A DNA stretch of 64,000 bases from Veillonella denticariosi JCM 15641 (GTDB lineage Bacteria > Bacillota > Negativicutes > Veillonellales > Veillonellaceae), in NCBI RefSeq assembly GCF_002959855.1, contig NZ_PPDB01000007.1, forward strand, positions 310,001 through 374,000, in the 5' to 3' direction. The notes beneath the pieces were generated by a model that made no database searches, was not told where the DNA came from, and saw only the letters and a program-made list of their open reading frames with translations. The position numbers were made by a program, and so were the translations under genes. This document shows positions 1 through 8,972 of the stretch, piece by piece (positions within the stretch are counted from its first letter, which is position 1; every line of letters begins with the position of its first letter).

Positions 1-37
1 GTATAATAGAAGAAATATTTAAAGCATAGGAAAATAT

Positions 38-676
38 ATGAAAACGTTATACATCGTTCGTCACGGTGAAACTGACTGGAACAAGATGGGAAAATATCAG
101 GGTATTACTGATGTGCCCTTAAATGAAAACGGGTTAGCACAGGCTAAGGCTTGTGGTGAGGCTCTCAGTCATGTACATTTTGACAGAATCTTATCAAGTG
201 ATTTATCTCGTGCATTGGTGACGGCCGAATCTATTCGACGAAATCGGTCGATACCGATTTCGACTGATAAACGATTACGGGAATTAAATTTCGGTGATTG
301 GGAGGCTTTATTGTTTTCAGAAATTGAAGAACGTTGGCCCGGTTTAATCGATGAAATGTATTTAAAACCTCATATTGTCAGAGTTCCAAATGGTGAAAGC
401 TTTAAGGAATTACAGGAGCGCGCGTGGGCAGGACTCGAAGAGTTTATCTCCGCTAATGACGAGGAAGAAACATTACTCATTACTTGCCATGGCGGCACCA
501 TTCGGACGTTGTTGTGCAAATTGCTGGATATCTCCATTAGTCATTGCTGGAATTTCAGTCAAGGTAATACGGCGATTAATCGTGTCTTTTACAATGGTAT
601 GGGTGAATTCGATCATAATATACTGAACCTATTGAATGATACGGCTCACGTAGATACGCTGCAGGGATATCAGTAA
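38..676 (+). CDS. Histidine phosphatase family protein (phosphoglycerate mutase-like)
   Basis: A 212-residue cytosolic phosphatase of the branch-2 histidine phosphatase superfamily. The RHG signature is at residues 8-10 (Arg8, phospho-accepting His9). Other pocket residues visible are Arg58, Glu82 and the second histidine, His151, in a CHGG context. Length suits the CobC/GpmB-like group, but no cobalamin genes are nearby, so the substrate is unknown. The ATG is preceded by AGGA at 28-31, and a TATAAT at 2-7 could be the -10 of its promoter. Its last base pair overlaps the start of the pseudouridine synthase, so the two are probably co-transcribed. Family assignment is secure; alpha-ribazole phosphatase or phosphoglycerate mutase activity is not shown. 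Confidence 0.88.
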   Translation: MKTLYIVRHGETDWNKMGKYQGITDVPLNENGLAQAKACGEALSHVHFDRILSSDLSRALVTAESIRRNRSIPISTDKRLRELNFGDWEALLFSEIEERWPGLIDEMYLKPHIVRVPNGESFKELQERAWAGLEEFISANDEEETLLITCHGGTIRTLLCKLLDISISHCWNFSQGNTAINRVFYNGMGEFDHNILNLLNDTAHVDTLQGYQ

Positions 677-1374
677 TGAGACTTGATAAACTATTGGCCA
701 ATAAAGCCTACGGCAGTCGTAAGGAAGTACATCAAATTATCAAAGATAAACGTGTATCTGTTAACGGAATAGTAGTAACTAGAAAAGATATGCATATTGA
801 TCTGGATTCGGATAATATCACTGTTGACGGCCAAAGGGTCAATCGTACACAGGCATACTATGTTAAGTTTCATAAGCCGAAAGGGTATGTGACAGCTGTG
901 GAAGACCCGATGCATCCTGTCGTGATGGATTTACTGCCGCCCGAATTTCGGAAGATGGGCGTCATTCCCGTAGGTCGTCTTGATAAGGACACGGAAGGCC
1001 TTCTGTTATTGACTAATGACGGTGTATGGGGGCATTCTATCATAAACGGTCATAAACATATACCAAAAGTATACTATGTTGAGTATGACGGTACATTATC
1101 AGCTGACGGATTACAGCGCATCCGTCAGGGAATCGTATTAGGTGACGGAACGGTCTGTAAACCGGCTGTATTAGAAATTCTTTCGCCAACCGCTTTGCAC
1201 ATGACAATCGAAGAGGGAAAGTATCACCAGGTGAAACGCATGATCGGTGCTGCGGGAGGAACGGTAACTTATTTGAAGCGCCTTTCCGTCGGATCTGTTG
1301 ATTTAAACGGTATCGAAACGGTCGGATCAATGCTAGAATTAACCCCATCAGAGGTGGACGCATTTAAAAAGTAG
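676..1374 (+). CDS. rsuA: 16S rRNA pseudouridine synthase, RsuA/RluB/E/F family
   Basis: Isomerises a uridine in rRNA to pseudouridine, acting on the ribosome or its precursors. An N-terminal S4 RNA-binding domain covers about residues 1-60. The catalytic domain carries the motif GRLDKDTEGLLLLTND with the catalytic Asp at residue 103. The 232-residue length matches RsuA-type enzymes. The ATG overlaps the upstream stop codon (TAATG), which indicates translational coupling with the phosphatase gene. RsuA and RluB-type paralogues cannot be separated confidently by eye, so the exact target uridine is inferred. Confidence 0.85.
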   Translation: MRLDKLLANKAYGSRKEVHQIIKDKRVSVNGIVVTRKDMHIDLDSDNITVDGQRVNRTQAYYVKFHKPKGYVTAVEDPMHPVVMDLLPPEFRKMGVIPVGRLDKDTEGLLLLTNDGVWGHSIINGHKHIPKVYYVEYDGTLSADGLQRIRQGIVLGDGTVCKPAVLEILSPTALHMTIEEGKYHQVKRMIGAAGGTVTYLKRLSVGSVDLNGIETVGSMLELTPSEVDAFKK

Positions 1375-1444
1375 CATGAAATCCTATTCAATATAGGTAA
1401 TTTATGGTAATATTAGATGTACTTTATAGACTAGGAGCATGATT

Positions 1445-2518
1445 ATGAACGGATTAAATCGGCTACAGCAGTATATCAAAGAGCAAGAGTTAACAGGCGT
1501 TATTTTAGTGAGTCCTACAAACCTTCACTACTTTGCTGGGTTTACAGGGTCCACAGGCTTTGCGGTTATCACCGCGGAGAAAGCGTTTATGATTACCGAT
1601 TTCAGATATACCGAACAGGCTCAAATGCAATGTGAGGGATATGAGGTAATTCAATATGAAACGACTGTTATGGATTCTCTTGTAGATATTTGTAATGATA
1701 ATCATATTCATGAAGGACTCTTCGGTATAGAAGGTAAATATATGCCTGTCGATACATATGAAACATTATGTGATACATTAGATGAACGGTTTAATTTTAC
1801 GTCTACTAATTTTGCCAAGCTTCGGGCCGTAAAGCGAGAAGATGAGCTCGATTTATTACGGAAGGCCGCCAGGATCGGAGATGACGCATTTTCCGCATTG
1901 TTACCGCAATTAAAGGTCGGTATGACGGAAAACGAAGCGCGAATCATCTTAGAAACGGAAATGTTAAAGCGCGGTTCGGAAGAACCCTCCTTTGCGACCA
2001 TTGTCGCTTCAGGCAAACGCTCCAGTATGCCTCACGGGGTAGCCAGTGATAAGGTGATTGAAATCGGAGATTTTGTAACCTTTGATTTTGGTGCCGTATA
2101 TAAGGGGTATCATTCCGATATGACTCGAACCATAGTTATGGGGGCGGCGTCAGACGAGCAAAAAAAATTATACAGTATCGTATTGGAAGCACAAAAAAGA
2201 GGTGTTGCCGCAGTTAGAGCCGGTATTACAGGCAAAGAACTGGATTCGGTTTGTCGTGACTATATACGTGATAAAGGTTATACCAGGGAGTTTAACCATG
2301 GGACCGGTCACGGTGTAGGTCTTGATATTCATGAGGAACCGGTAGCCAATCCGAAATCCGATACGGTATTTGAAGAAAATATGATCATTACGGTAGAACC
2401 GGGGATTTACATATCAGGCTCTATCGGATTGAGAATAGAGGATAGTGTCATCGTCAAATCTGACGGCTATGAGGTGTTGACACACAGTCCAAAAGAGTTA
2501 GTTGAAATAGGTATTTAA
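1445..2518 (+). CDS. pepP: M24 family Xaa-Pro aminopeptidase
   Basis: Cytosolic metallopeptidase that removes an N-terminal residue preceding proline. A creatinase-like N-terminal domain is followed by the pita-bread catalytic domain. The metal-ligand motifs are in order: FDFGAVYKGYHSDMTRT (two Asp), HGTGHGVG (His), TVEPGIY (Glu) and LRIEDSV (Glu). I start at 1445 because the AGGAG at 1433-1437 lies 7 nt upstream of it; an in-frame ATG at 1439 is only 1 nt from that site. The gene lies 15 nt upstream of efp, a neighbour arrangement common in Firmicutes, and the two are probably co-transcribed. It could equally be named pepQ; dipeptidase versus aminopeptidase use is not visible. Confidence 0.9.
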   Translation: MNGLNRLQQYIKEQELTGVILVSPTNLHYFAGFTGSTGFAVITAEKAFMITDFRYTEQAQMQCEGYEVIQYETTVMDSLVDICNDNHIHEGLFGIEGKYMPVDTYETLCDTLDERFNFTSTNFAKLRAVKREDELDLLRKAARIGDDAFSALLPQLKVGMTENEARIILETEMLKRGSEEPSFATIVASGKRSSMPHGVASDKVIEIGDFVTFDFGAVYKGYHSDMTRTIVMGAASDEQKKLYSIVLEAQKRGVAAVRAGITGKELDSVCRDYIRDKGYTREFNHGTGHGVGLDIHEEPVANPKSDTVFEENMIITVEPGIYISGSIGLRIEDSVIVKSDGYEVLTHSPKELVEIGI

Positions 2519-2533
2519 AAGGAGAAGAGTTAG

Positions 2534-3091
2534 ATGATTTCCAGTAATGATTTTCGTCCAGGTGTAACCGTTGAAATCGACGGTAATGTATGGCAGATAG
2601 TTGACTTTCAACACGTAAAACCAGGTAAAGGTGCGGCGTTCGTACGTACAAAAATGAAAAATTTGCAAACTGGTTCCGTAGTAGAACGTACATTCAATGC
2701 CGGTGAAAAGGTGCCTAAAGCACATGTTGACCGCCGTCGTATGCAATACTTGTACGAATCCGACGGTGCTTACACATTCATGGATAACGAAACCTATGAT
2801 CAAGTTGAATTGAATGTTGAACAATTAGGTGATGCTAAAAATTTCCTTCTCGAAAATATGGAAGTATCTATCATGTTCTTCCAAGGTATCGTAATCGGTC
2901 TTGATTTGCCTGTAGCCGTTGAACTTCGCGTTGTTGAAACAGATCCTGGCATCCGTGGCGATACTGCAACGGGCGGTAACAAACCGGCTGTACTCGAAAC
3001 AGGCTATACTGTAAAAGTACCTCTCTTCATTGAAGTGGACGATGTACTTCGTATTGATACCCGTACAGGTCAATACATCGAACGCGCCTAA
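2534..3091 (+). CDS. efp: Translation elongation factor P
   Basis: EF-P binds the ribosome between the P and E sites and rescues stalling at consecutive prolines. The 185-residue length and three-domain pattern are typical: a KOW-like N-domain with the loop KPGKGAAF, then two OB-fold domains ending in [10 protein letters not shown]. Lys32 at the tip of domain I is the residue modified in many bacteria; the modifying enzyme is not in this window. An AAAAGGAG-type ribosome binding site at about 2517-2524 precedes the ATG. Co-transcription with pepP is likely, and an intrinsic terminator lies at 3167-3213. Confidence 0.97.
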   Translation: MISSNDFRPGVTVEIDGNVWQIVDFQHVKPGKGAAFVRTKMKNLQTGSVVERTFNAGEKVPKAHVDRRRMQYLYESDGAYTFMDNETYDQVELNVEQLGDAKNFLLENMEVSIMFFQGIVIGLDLPVAVELRVVETDPGIRGDTATGGNKPAVLETGYTVKVPLFIEVDDVLRIDTRTGQYIERA

Positions 3092-3166
3092 TACGTTTTG
3101 ATATGTATTGGGGACAGATCTTTTCATGGAATTTTATTCCCCATATATCGTAACATTTACACTATG

Positions 3167-3213
3167 AGCACTTGTCGTCTATGTAATTATATATAGGGGA
3201 TAAGTGCTTTTTT
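3167..3213 (+). terminator. Intrinsic terminator after efp
   Basis: A 10-bp stem pairs 3167-3176 with 3199-3208, with one G-U pair, and is followed by a T tract at 3208-3213. It sits between efp and the first Asp23/Gls24 gene and overlaps the spurious upstream ATG at 3214. Confidence 0.75.
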
Positions 3214-3228
3214 ATGAAAGAGGCCAGT

Positions 3229-3609
3229 ATGACTAAAAAAAATACTGAACTAGAATCGGGAAAAATTAAGATCAGTGATGATGTGTATGCCACCATTGTT
3301 ACCATTACCGCTTTGGACACTAAAGGTGTTCATCATATGAGCTCCACCTTTAACGATGGAGTAAATACGCTACTTCGTCGCAAAACCGATCATGAAGGGG
3401 TTAAGATATCCTTTAATGATGAAGGCGCGATTGCGGTTACATTATATGTGTGCATCCAATACGGGTATCGAATTCCTGATGTAGCTTTGCGATTACAGGA
3501 ACGTATTAAAACAGCATTGGTATCCTATACTGAAATTGAAGTACAGACTATTGATATTGTTGTACAGGATATCGTTTTTGACGATCTTGTACCCACACCT
3601 CGGACATAG
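3229..3609 (+). CDS. Asp23/Gls24 family envelope stress response protein (first of two)
   Basis: A 126-residue acidic protein of the Asp23/Gls24 (DUF322) family, which in Gram-positive bacteria associates with the membrane and envelope stress. The family pattern is visible: a short beta segment near the N-terminus (DDVYATIVTITALDTKGVHHMSS), then an amphipathic helix and a valine-rich end (VQTIDIVVQDIVFD). I choose the ATG at 3229 because AAAGAGG at 3217-3223 lies 5 nt before it; the ATG at 3214 has only terminator sequence upstream. It is followed 9 nt later by a second member of the family and then nusB. In Bacillus the equivalent yqhY also precedes nusB. Confidence 0.85.
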   Translation: MTKKNTELESGKIKISDDVYATIVTITALDTKGVHHMSSTFNDGVNTLLRRKTDHEGVKISFNDEGAIAVTLYVCIQYGYRIPDVALRLQERIKTALVSYTEIEVQTIDIVVQDIVFDDLVPTPRT

Positions 3610-3618
3610 GAGGTATCT

Positions 3619-4014
3619 ATGACTTCAGATAATAAACTAAATTATGGACTCGATGTGGATACTATTAACATTGCCGATTCGGTTATTATTGATGTGGCGA
3701 CTAAAACGCTGGGAACTATCCCCGGTATTCACTCGTTAAGCCCTCGTTTTTATGATGAACTGGTAGAAGGTATTACACATGCCTTTGGTCAACGTAATCT
3801 ACCGGGAATTAACGTAAAACATCGCAAAGGCTTTTTAGAGGTCAATATATATATTAAAGCTCTATATGGATATAATCTCATCGATTTGTCCAAACAGTTA
3901 CAAATAGAAATACAACAGATCTTAAAAAATATGCTCGATCTTGATCATGTAAAGGTGGATGTACATATTGAAGGGATTGTGAAAGAAAAGGAGCCGACCT
4001 CACATGAGAACTAA
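3619..4014 (+). CDS. Asp23/Gls24 family protein (second of two)
   Basis: A 131-residue paralogue of the preceding gene. It has the same layout: N-terminal beta segment (NIADSVIIDVATKTLGTIPGIHSLS), central helices and a C-terminal IQQILKNMLDLDHVKVDVHIEGIV that closely matches the Asp23 family end. AGGAGG at 3608-3613 gives a clear start. The C-terminus overlaps the start of nusB by 11 nt, suggesting one operon. The two copies are clearly diverged, so this is an old duplication or paired function rather than a recent copy. Role in envelope homeostasis is inferred from the family. Confidence 0.83.
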   Translation: MTSDNKLNYGLDVDTINIADSVIIDVATKTLGTIPGIHSLSPRFYDELVEGITHAFGQRNLPGINVKHRKGFLEVNIYIKALYGYNLIDLSKQLQIEIQQILKNMLDLDHVKVDVHIEGIVKEKEPTSHEN

Positions 4015-4408
4015 AAAAAATCGACGAGAAGCCCGTCAATATGCTTTTCAATTATTATTTGCCAATGAATTTCATAGTGACCAAGTCGATGTACAATTTC
4101 CGGAAGGGGATGTACCGAAAGACATGGATACGGAATATGCCAAGTCAATAGTACAGGGCGTATTGGCAAATCAAAATACTCTGGATCAACAATTACAACC
4201 ATTTTGCAAGAGCCGGAAGGTTGAACATCTGGATAAAGTGGATCGCACAATCTTACGATTGGCCCTTTGGGAAATGACAAATGACAGAGAATCATTGGAA
4301 CCTTCCATTACTATCAATGAAGCGATTCAATTGGCAAAAGTTTTCGGGTCCGATGCATCCTATAAGTTGGTAAACGCCATATTGGATGCATATAATAAGA
4401 GCAAATAA
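4004..4408 (+). CDS. nusB: Transcription antitermination factor NusB
   Basis: NusB pairs with NusE (ribosomal protein S10) on boxA RNA and supports antitermination of rRNA operons. The 134-residue length, basic N-terminus (RTKKNRREARQYAFQLLF) and C-terminal helix with SITINEAIQLAKVFGSDAS and KLVNAILD are diagnostic. It overlaps the upstream Asp23-family gene by 11 nt and its TAA overlaps the next ATG by one base, so the block is tightly coupled. Confidence 0.96.
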   Translation: MRTKKNRREARQYAFQLLFANEFHSDQVDVQFPEGDVPKDMDTEYAKSIVQGVLANQNTLDQQLQPFCKSRKVEHLDKVDRTILRLALWEMTNDRESLEPSITINEAIQLAKVFGSDASYKLVNAILDAYNKSK

Positions 4409-5352
4409 TGAAGCGTTATTATTTAGGTATCGATACGAGTTGTTATACGACCAGTTGCGCTATTGTCGACAACAACTTCAATATTGTGGAAGAAGCGCGA
4501 AAGCTTCTCGATGTAAAAGCAGGCGAACGAGGGCTGCAACAATCAAATATGGTATTTCAACATACGAGAGCATTACCTGATTTAATCAAACAACTTCCTA
4601 AGGTATCGATCGAAGGTATCGGTGTCAGCGGATTTCCTCGCCGTGAAGAAAGTTCCTACATGCCTGCATTTATGGTGGGATTTGGACAAGGGCAGACATT
4701 AAGCTATTTGATGGATGTGCCGCTTCATATCTTTTCTCATCAGGAAAATCATATCCTGGCGGCTTTACGGAATATGAAGACCATACCGACAGAACCGTTT
4801 CTGGCATTACATTTATCGGGCGGTACAACGGAACTCGTTCATTGCCGGTATGAAGGAAATGGTATGTTTACATCTCATATCATCGGCGGCTCTAATGATT
4901 TGCAAGGCGGTCAATTTGTGGATCGTATCGGTGTTGCGATGGGACTGTCATTTCCGGCCGGGCGCGAACTTGAATTACTCGCATTGCAAACTGAATTCTA
5001 TAAATCATTGCCGTCCTCTGTAAAAGACGGATGGATCAGTTTTGCTGGTCCTTGTAGCGCCGCTATGAGGCGCGTTGAACCCGATATGGATAAGTCTGAT
5101 TTGGCGCGTGCCGTCTTTTCCTGTATCGCCAACTCCCTGGAAAAATTGTTTACCTATCATTTAGAGAAACATCAGGTAAGAACACTCGTTGCGGTGGGGG
5201 GAGTCATGAGTAATTCCATTTTACGAAAACGGATCGAACAATATTGTAAACGTCAACATATACAATTACATGTAGCAGAGCCTCGGTTTTCCGTTGATAA
5301 TGCGACAGGTAATGCGTTTGGGGCGGCTTATTTACAAGAGGTTATCAGATAA
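4408..5352 (+). CDS. TsaD/Kae1-like (M22 glycoprotease) family paralogue
   Basis: A 314-residue protein of the ASKHA-fold Kae1/TsaD family, starting with the nucleotide-binding strand YYLGIDTSCYTTSCAIVD. The HxExH-type metal motif is visible as SHQENHILAA, and a glycine-rich LSGGTTELV and VAVGGVMSN follow, as in TsaD. It is slightly shorter than TsaD, and sequences such as YMPAFMVGFGQGQTLSY differ from the canonical enzyme, so this is probably a second, divergent family member rather than the t6A synthase itself. Location between nusB and xseA is typical of such paralogues in Clostridia-like genomes. Its start overlaps the nusB stop. Function is not known to me. Confidence 0.7.
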   Translation: MKRYYLGIDTSCYTTSCAIVDNNFNIVEEARKLLDVKAGERGLQQSNMVFQHTRALPDLIKQLPKVSIEGIGVSGFPRREESSYMPAFMVGFGQGQTLSYLMDVPLHIFSHQENHILAALRNMKTIPTEPFLALHLSGGTTELVHCRYEGNGMFTSHIIGGSNDLQGGQFVDRIGVAMGLSFPAGRELELLALQTEFYKSLPSSVKDGWISFAGPCSAAMRRVEPDMDKSDLARAVFSCIANSLEKLFTYHLEKHQVRTLVAVGGVMSNSILRKRIEQYCKRQHIQLHVAEPRFSVDNATGNAFGAAYLQEVIR

Positions 5353-5354
5353 TC

Positions 5355-6578
5355 GTGAATGTGTTAACTATTACGCAATTAAACAACTTAATAAAACGGA
5401 CCTTGGATCGCGAATATCTGCTAAAAAACGTCTATGTAAGCGGCACTATTATCAATGCAAAGAGGCATAGCAGCGGTCATATGTACTTCGCCTTAAAGGA
5501 TGAGGAGTCCGCTATCGATGTAACCATGTGGTCCAGTACAGTCATGCAAAAAGGGCTTGCCTCATCTATTCAAAACGGCTTGTTGGTAACTGTGAAAGCA
5601 TCCGTAAACTTTTATAATAAAATGGGTCGTTTAAATCTGATTGCATCAGATATGCAGATAGGGGAAAAGAGTCCGTTACAGCTTGAATTTGATGCATTAA
5701 AAAAGGAATTAACCGCATTAGGATATTTTGATGACAGTCATAAACAGCCTCTGCCGTATATGGCAAAGTGTATCGGCATTGTCACATCTCAATCGGGTGC
5801 CGTATTGCATGATATATTACACGTAAGTAAAAATCGTAATCCGCTGGTACAATTTAAATTGTATTCTGTACCGGTTCAAGGACCGGCAGCAGGACCTGTT
5901 ATTGCCAAAGGGATTGCCGCTGCCGATGCAGATCCGGATGTAAACGTAATTATTGTCGGGCGTGGCGGCGGATCTATGGAAGATCTATGGTGCTTCAATG
6001 ATCGTGCTGTGGTGGAGGCGATTTATAAAGCCCATACGCCTATCATTTCGGCCGTGGGACATGAAACGGACTATACATTATGTGATTACGCAGCAGATGT
6101 ACGTGGGGCCACGCCAAGCCATGCGGCGGAATTATCGGTTTTACCTCTTACGACATTACAGGAACAGTTACTGGAGAAAGAAGAATTCCTGCATCAGTTC
6201 ATACAATATACGTTACAACAAAAAAGAACGGATTTAACCGTACTATTTAATCGTAAACTGGGGATTCCGGCCCTTCAATTTCTACATAAACAAAAAACAC
6301 TGTTGCAACAACTTTCACAATCGATGAATACATCGGCAGTTGAAGTCTGTCGTACAGAACGTCATAATTTAGCATTACTGGCTCAGCAAATGGAATCACT
6401 TAATCCATTACACATGATGCTGAAGGGCTATGCTAAAGTTGAACATAGAGGACAATCGGTTATATCCGTATCACAGGTCCATCCTAAAGATGATATCCGT
6501 ATTATATTATCAGACGGTAATGTATCTGCAACAATTAAGGAGGTGCATATAGATGAGCGCATCACTGAAAAGTTATGA
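5355..6578 (+). CDS. xseA: Exodeoxyribonuclease VII large subunit
   Basis: Catalytic subunit of exonuclease VII, which degrades single-stranded DNA from both ends. An N-terminal OB-fold occupies about residues 1-100 (VSGTIINAKRHSSGHMYFALKD), followed by the nuclease core with the motifs GRGGGSMEDLWCFND and SAVGHETDYTL, a coiled-coil region and the C-terminal segment. At 407 residues it is within family range. The start is GTG at 5355, 2 nt after the upstream stop; no strong ribosome binding site sits at ideal distance, so translational coupling is likely. It overlaps xseB by 26 nt. Confidence 0.96.
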   Translation: MNVLTITQLNNLIKRTLDREYLLKNVYVSGTIINAKRHSSGHMYFALKDEESAIDVTMWSSTVMQKGLASSIQNGLLVTVKASVNFYNKMGRLNLIASDMQIGEKSPLQLEFDALKKELTALGYFDDSHKQPLPYMAKCIGIVTSQSGAVLHDILHVSKNRNPLVQFKLYSVPVQGPAAGPVIAKGIAAADADPDVNVIIVGRGGGSMEDLWCFNDRAVVEAIYKAHTPIISAVGHETDYTLCDYAADVRGATPSHAAELSVLPLTTLQEQLLEKEEFLHQFIQYTLQQKRTDLTVLFNRKLGIPALQFLHKQKTLLQQLSQSMNTSAVEVCRTERHNLALLAQQMESLNPLHMMLKGYAKVEHRGQSVISVSQVHPKDDIRIILSDGNVSATIKEVHIDERITEKL

Positions 6579-6759
6579 GAAAAAATATAAAACATTAGAA
6601 GATATCGTTAAAAATTTAGACGAAGGAGACATGACAATTTCTGAATTATTGACGCAATATAAAAAAGGACTCACATTGGTAAAAGAATGTGCGGCCATGT
6701 TGGATTCCGTAGAGACTGAGGTACAACAGATTATCGAAGAGGTACGCATCAGTGAATAA
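6553..6759 (+). CDS. xseB: Exodeoxyribonuclease VII small subunit
   Basis: The 68-residue helical partner of XseA; several copies coat the coiled-coil arms of the large subunit. The family pattern is clear: KTLEDIVKNLDEGDMTISELLTQYKKG followed by an acidic helix. The start is well defined by AAGGAGGTG at 6538-6546 inside the xseA coding region. The start lies within xseA (26-nt overlap) and the stop overlaps the region before ispA, so stoichiometry is probably set by translational coupling. Confidence 0.95.
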   Translation: MSASLKSYEKKYKTLEDIVKNLDEGDMTISELLTQYKKGLTLVKECAAMLDSVETEVQQIIEEVRISE

Positions 6760-6769
6760 GGAGATTCAT

Positions 6770-7648
6770 ATGTTCAAAACATACTTGGAATCGAGTAAAA
6801 ACAATATTGAACAATGGCTCGGAGAAATATTGAAGAGTCCTAATACGGAATATGCACCGCTCTATGAATCCATGGAATATAGTCTTATGCAAGGCGGTAA
6901 ACGTATTCGCCCTATACTGACCCAGGCGGTTCTTGAAATGTTTGATAAGATCCCTGCGGATTATAAGGAATTTCTCTGCGCTATGGAATGCATTCACACG
7001 TATTCCTTAGTTCATGATGATCTACCTGCTATGGATAATGATGACTATCGTCGCGGTAATTTGACTAACCACAAAGTATACGGGGAAGGAATGGCAATTC
7101 TTGCCGGGGACGGCCTCTTAACCTATGCATTTCAATTAATGGGTTCCAATAGAACCGCCAGCGCAGAGCAGAGAATTAAAGCTATTAGCTGTGTCGCTAA
7201 GGCGGCAGGTCCGGAAGGTATGGTAGGGGGCCAGGCTTTTGACTTGTTGAGCGAAAATCGGCATATTTCGCTGGAGGAATTGAAGGTTTTACATAGAGGC
7301 AAAACAGGAGCACTGTTTAATTCCGCTGTTGAACTGGGGCTTATTTTAGCAGATGCGGATGCAAATACATATCGGGCTTTTATGGAGTATGCGAATTGTT
7401 TAGGATTGCTATTCCAAATCACCGATGATATCCTAGATGTAACGGGAACGATAGAGGAACTCGGTAAAACGCCCGGAAGCGATATTCGACAGCACAAGTC
7501 GACCTATGTAGCATTACTGGGTCTCGAAGAGGCGATACGGCAGGCTCATATGGTCGGCAATCAGGCACATGATGCATTGAAGAGCGTCGCTTATGATACA
7601 GCCATCCTTGAGTCGTTAATTGATTATCTGTTAGAACGAACAAATTAG
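6770..7648 (+). CDS. ispA: Polyprenyl (farnesyl/geranylgeranyl) diphosphate synthase
   Basis: Condenses isopentenyl diphosphate units into C15-C20 prenyl diphosphates for undecaprenyl and quinone chains. Both aspartate-rich motifs are present: the first in SLVHDDLPAMDNDDYRRG and the second in ITDDILD. GGKRIRP near the N-terminus and the KTGALF motif also fit. I start at ATG 6770 because AAGGAG at 6757-6762 is correctly spaced; an in-frame GTG at 6752 would include that site in the coding region. Unlike many related clusters, dxs does not follow; a DUF212 membrane protein does. Confidence 0.93.
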   Translation: MFKTYLESSKNNIEQWLGEILKSPNTEYAPLYESMEYSLMQGGKRIRPILTQAVLEMFDKIPADYKEFLCAMECIHTYSLVHDDLPAMDNDDYRRGNLTNHKVYGEGMAILAGDGLLTYAFQLMGSNRTASAEQRIKAISCVAKAAGPEGMVGGQAFDLLSENRHISLEELKVLHRGKTGALFNSAVELGLILADADANTYRAFMEYANCLGLLFQITDDILDVTGTIEELGKTPGSDIRQHKSTYVALLGLEEAIRQAHMVGNQAHDALKSVAYDTAILESLIDYLLERTN

Positions 7649-7679
7649 AGAGGTTTATACCTGATTATAGGTACATGGA

Positions 7680-8162
7680 ATGATTGATATATTGCTACAA
7701 ACAGCACATAATTATATAGCCCAGGCCGCATTTTGGGGCTGGTTTTCCGCACAGGCCATCAAGTTTATATGGCAGCTTGTACGCTTCCGTCGATTACGAT
7801 TCGAACGACTAGTAGGATCGGGAGGGTTTCCAAGTTCTCATACATCCTTTGTCATTGCTACCACGACGGCAATATTTTTAAAAAATGGAGGCGTATCGGA
7901 TTTATTTGTCCTTTCTCTGGTGTTCTCCATTGTCGTCATGTATGATGCATCCGGTGTACGGTTAGAGGCGGGTCGTCAAGCACAGATCTTAAATCAGATT
8001 GTGGACTACTTTTTAAAACGTAATATACCTGTTGTTATAACCCGAAAGGAAGCCTTAAAGGAATTACTGGGACATACGCCTGTTGAAGTATTCGGCGGAT
8101 TAATTCTCGGTATTCTCGTAGCATATATTCAATTTTATTATGTGTATAATGGTGTCATATGA
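7680..8162 (+). CDS. Divergent PAP2 family (DUF212) membrane protein
   Basis: A 160-residue membrane protein of the DUF212/YuiD-like group, distantly related to PAP2 phosphatases. The signature GSGGFPSSHTSFVIATTTA is clear, and YDASGVRLEAGRQAQILN is also typical. About four hydrophobic segments are visible, including a final one ending IQFYYVYNGVI. The start is the ATG at 7680; no strong AGGAGG is present. The stop overlaps the tlyA start (ATGA). Membrane location is supported by composition; the substrate, if any, is unknown. Confidence 0.85.
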   Translation: MIDILLQTAHNYIAQAAFWGWFSAQAIKFIWQLVRFRRLRFERLVGSGGFPSSHTSFVIATTTAIFLKNGGVSDLFVLSLVFSIVVMYDASGVRLEAGRQAQILNQIVDYFLKRNIPVVITRKEALKELLGHTPVEVFGGLILGILVAYIQFYYVYNGVI

Positions 8163-8962
8163 GTACTAAAGAGCGATTAGATGTGCTTCTCGTCAACCGG
8201 GGACTTTTTGAAAGCAGAGAAAAAGCGAAGGCCTCTATTATGGCAGGCCTTATATTTATGGATACTACGCGTATCGATAAGGCGGGAACAAAGATTCCTG
8301 TAGATGCCGATATTCACGTTAAAGCAAATACCTTGCCGTATGTAAGTCGTGGGGGGCTTAAATTGGAGAAGGCTATCAAAATGTATCCCATCAATCTGCA
8401 AGATGCGGTCATGGTTGATATCGGGGCCAGCACGGGCGGATTTACGGATTGTGCATTACAAAACGGGGCTACAAAGGTTTTCGCCATCGATGTGGGATAT
8501 AATCAATTAGCTTGGAAATTACGCCAGGACCCTCGCGTTATCAATATGGAAAAGCAAAATATTCGCACCGTTACACCTGAGCAATTAGGCGAACAGGTTG
8601 ATTTCATATCCATCGATGTAGCTTTCATTTCTCTTGATAAAGTTTTGCCGGTTGCAACCACGTTATTAAAGCCTGAAGGCTCTCTGGTCGCCTTGATCAA
8701 GCCCCAGTTTGAAGCCGGGAAGGAAAATGTAGGTAAAGGCGGTATCGTTCGGGATGAAGCTGTTCATAAGGATGTATTGCGGAGAATATTACATGTCGCT
8801 TTTGATTGCGGTCTTTATCTCTATGGCTTAACGTATTCCCCCATCAAGGGAATGGAAGGTAATATTGAGTTCTTAGGATATTTTAAGAAAAATAAAGAAG
8901 GAGCTTTGCCGATAGATGACGAATTGATTAATTGTGTCGTAAGTGAAGCTCATTCATTATAG
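8159..8962 (+). CDS. tlyA: TlyA family rRNA 2'-O-methyltransferase (hemolysin A-like)
   Basis: Predicted S-adenosylmethionine-dependent ribose methyltransferase of the TlyA/FtsJ fold, acting on rRNA. An N-terminal S4 domain covers about residues 1-65 (RLDVLLVNRGLFESREKAKASIMAGLI). The SAM motif is VMVDIGASTGGFTDCAL, followed by the catalytic-domain motif LVALIKPQFEAGKENVGKGGIV. The 267-residue length is normal. It overlaps the DUF212 gene by 4 nt and is followed 10 nt later by nadK; tlyA-nadK-argR-recN is a widely conserved order. Exact methylated nucleotide is inferred from homologues only. Confidence 0.92.
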   Translation: MSTKERLDVLLVNRGLFESREKAKASIMAGLIFMDTTRIDKAGTKIPVDADIHVKANTLPYVSRGGLKLEKAIKMYPINLQDAVMVDIGASTGGFTDCALQNGATKVFAIDVGYNQLAWKLRQDPRVINMEKQNIRTVTPEQLGEQVDFISIDVAFISLDKVLPVATTLLKPEGSLVALIKPQFEAGKENVGKGGIVRDEAVHKDVLRRILHVAFDCGLYLYGLTYSPIKGMEGNIEFLGYFKKNKEGALPIDDELINCVVSEAHSL

Positions 8963-8972
8963 GAGATATACT

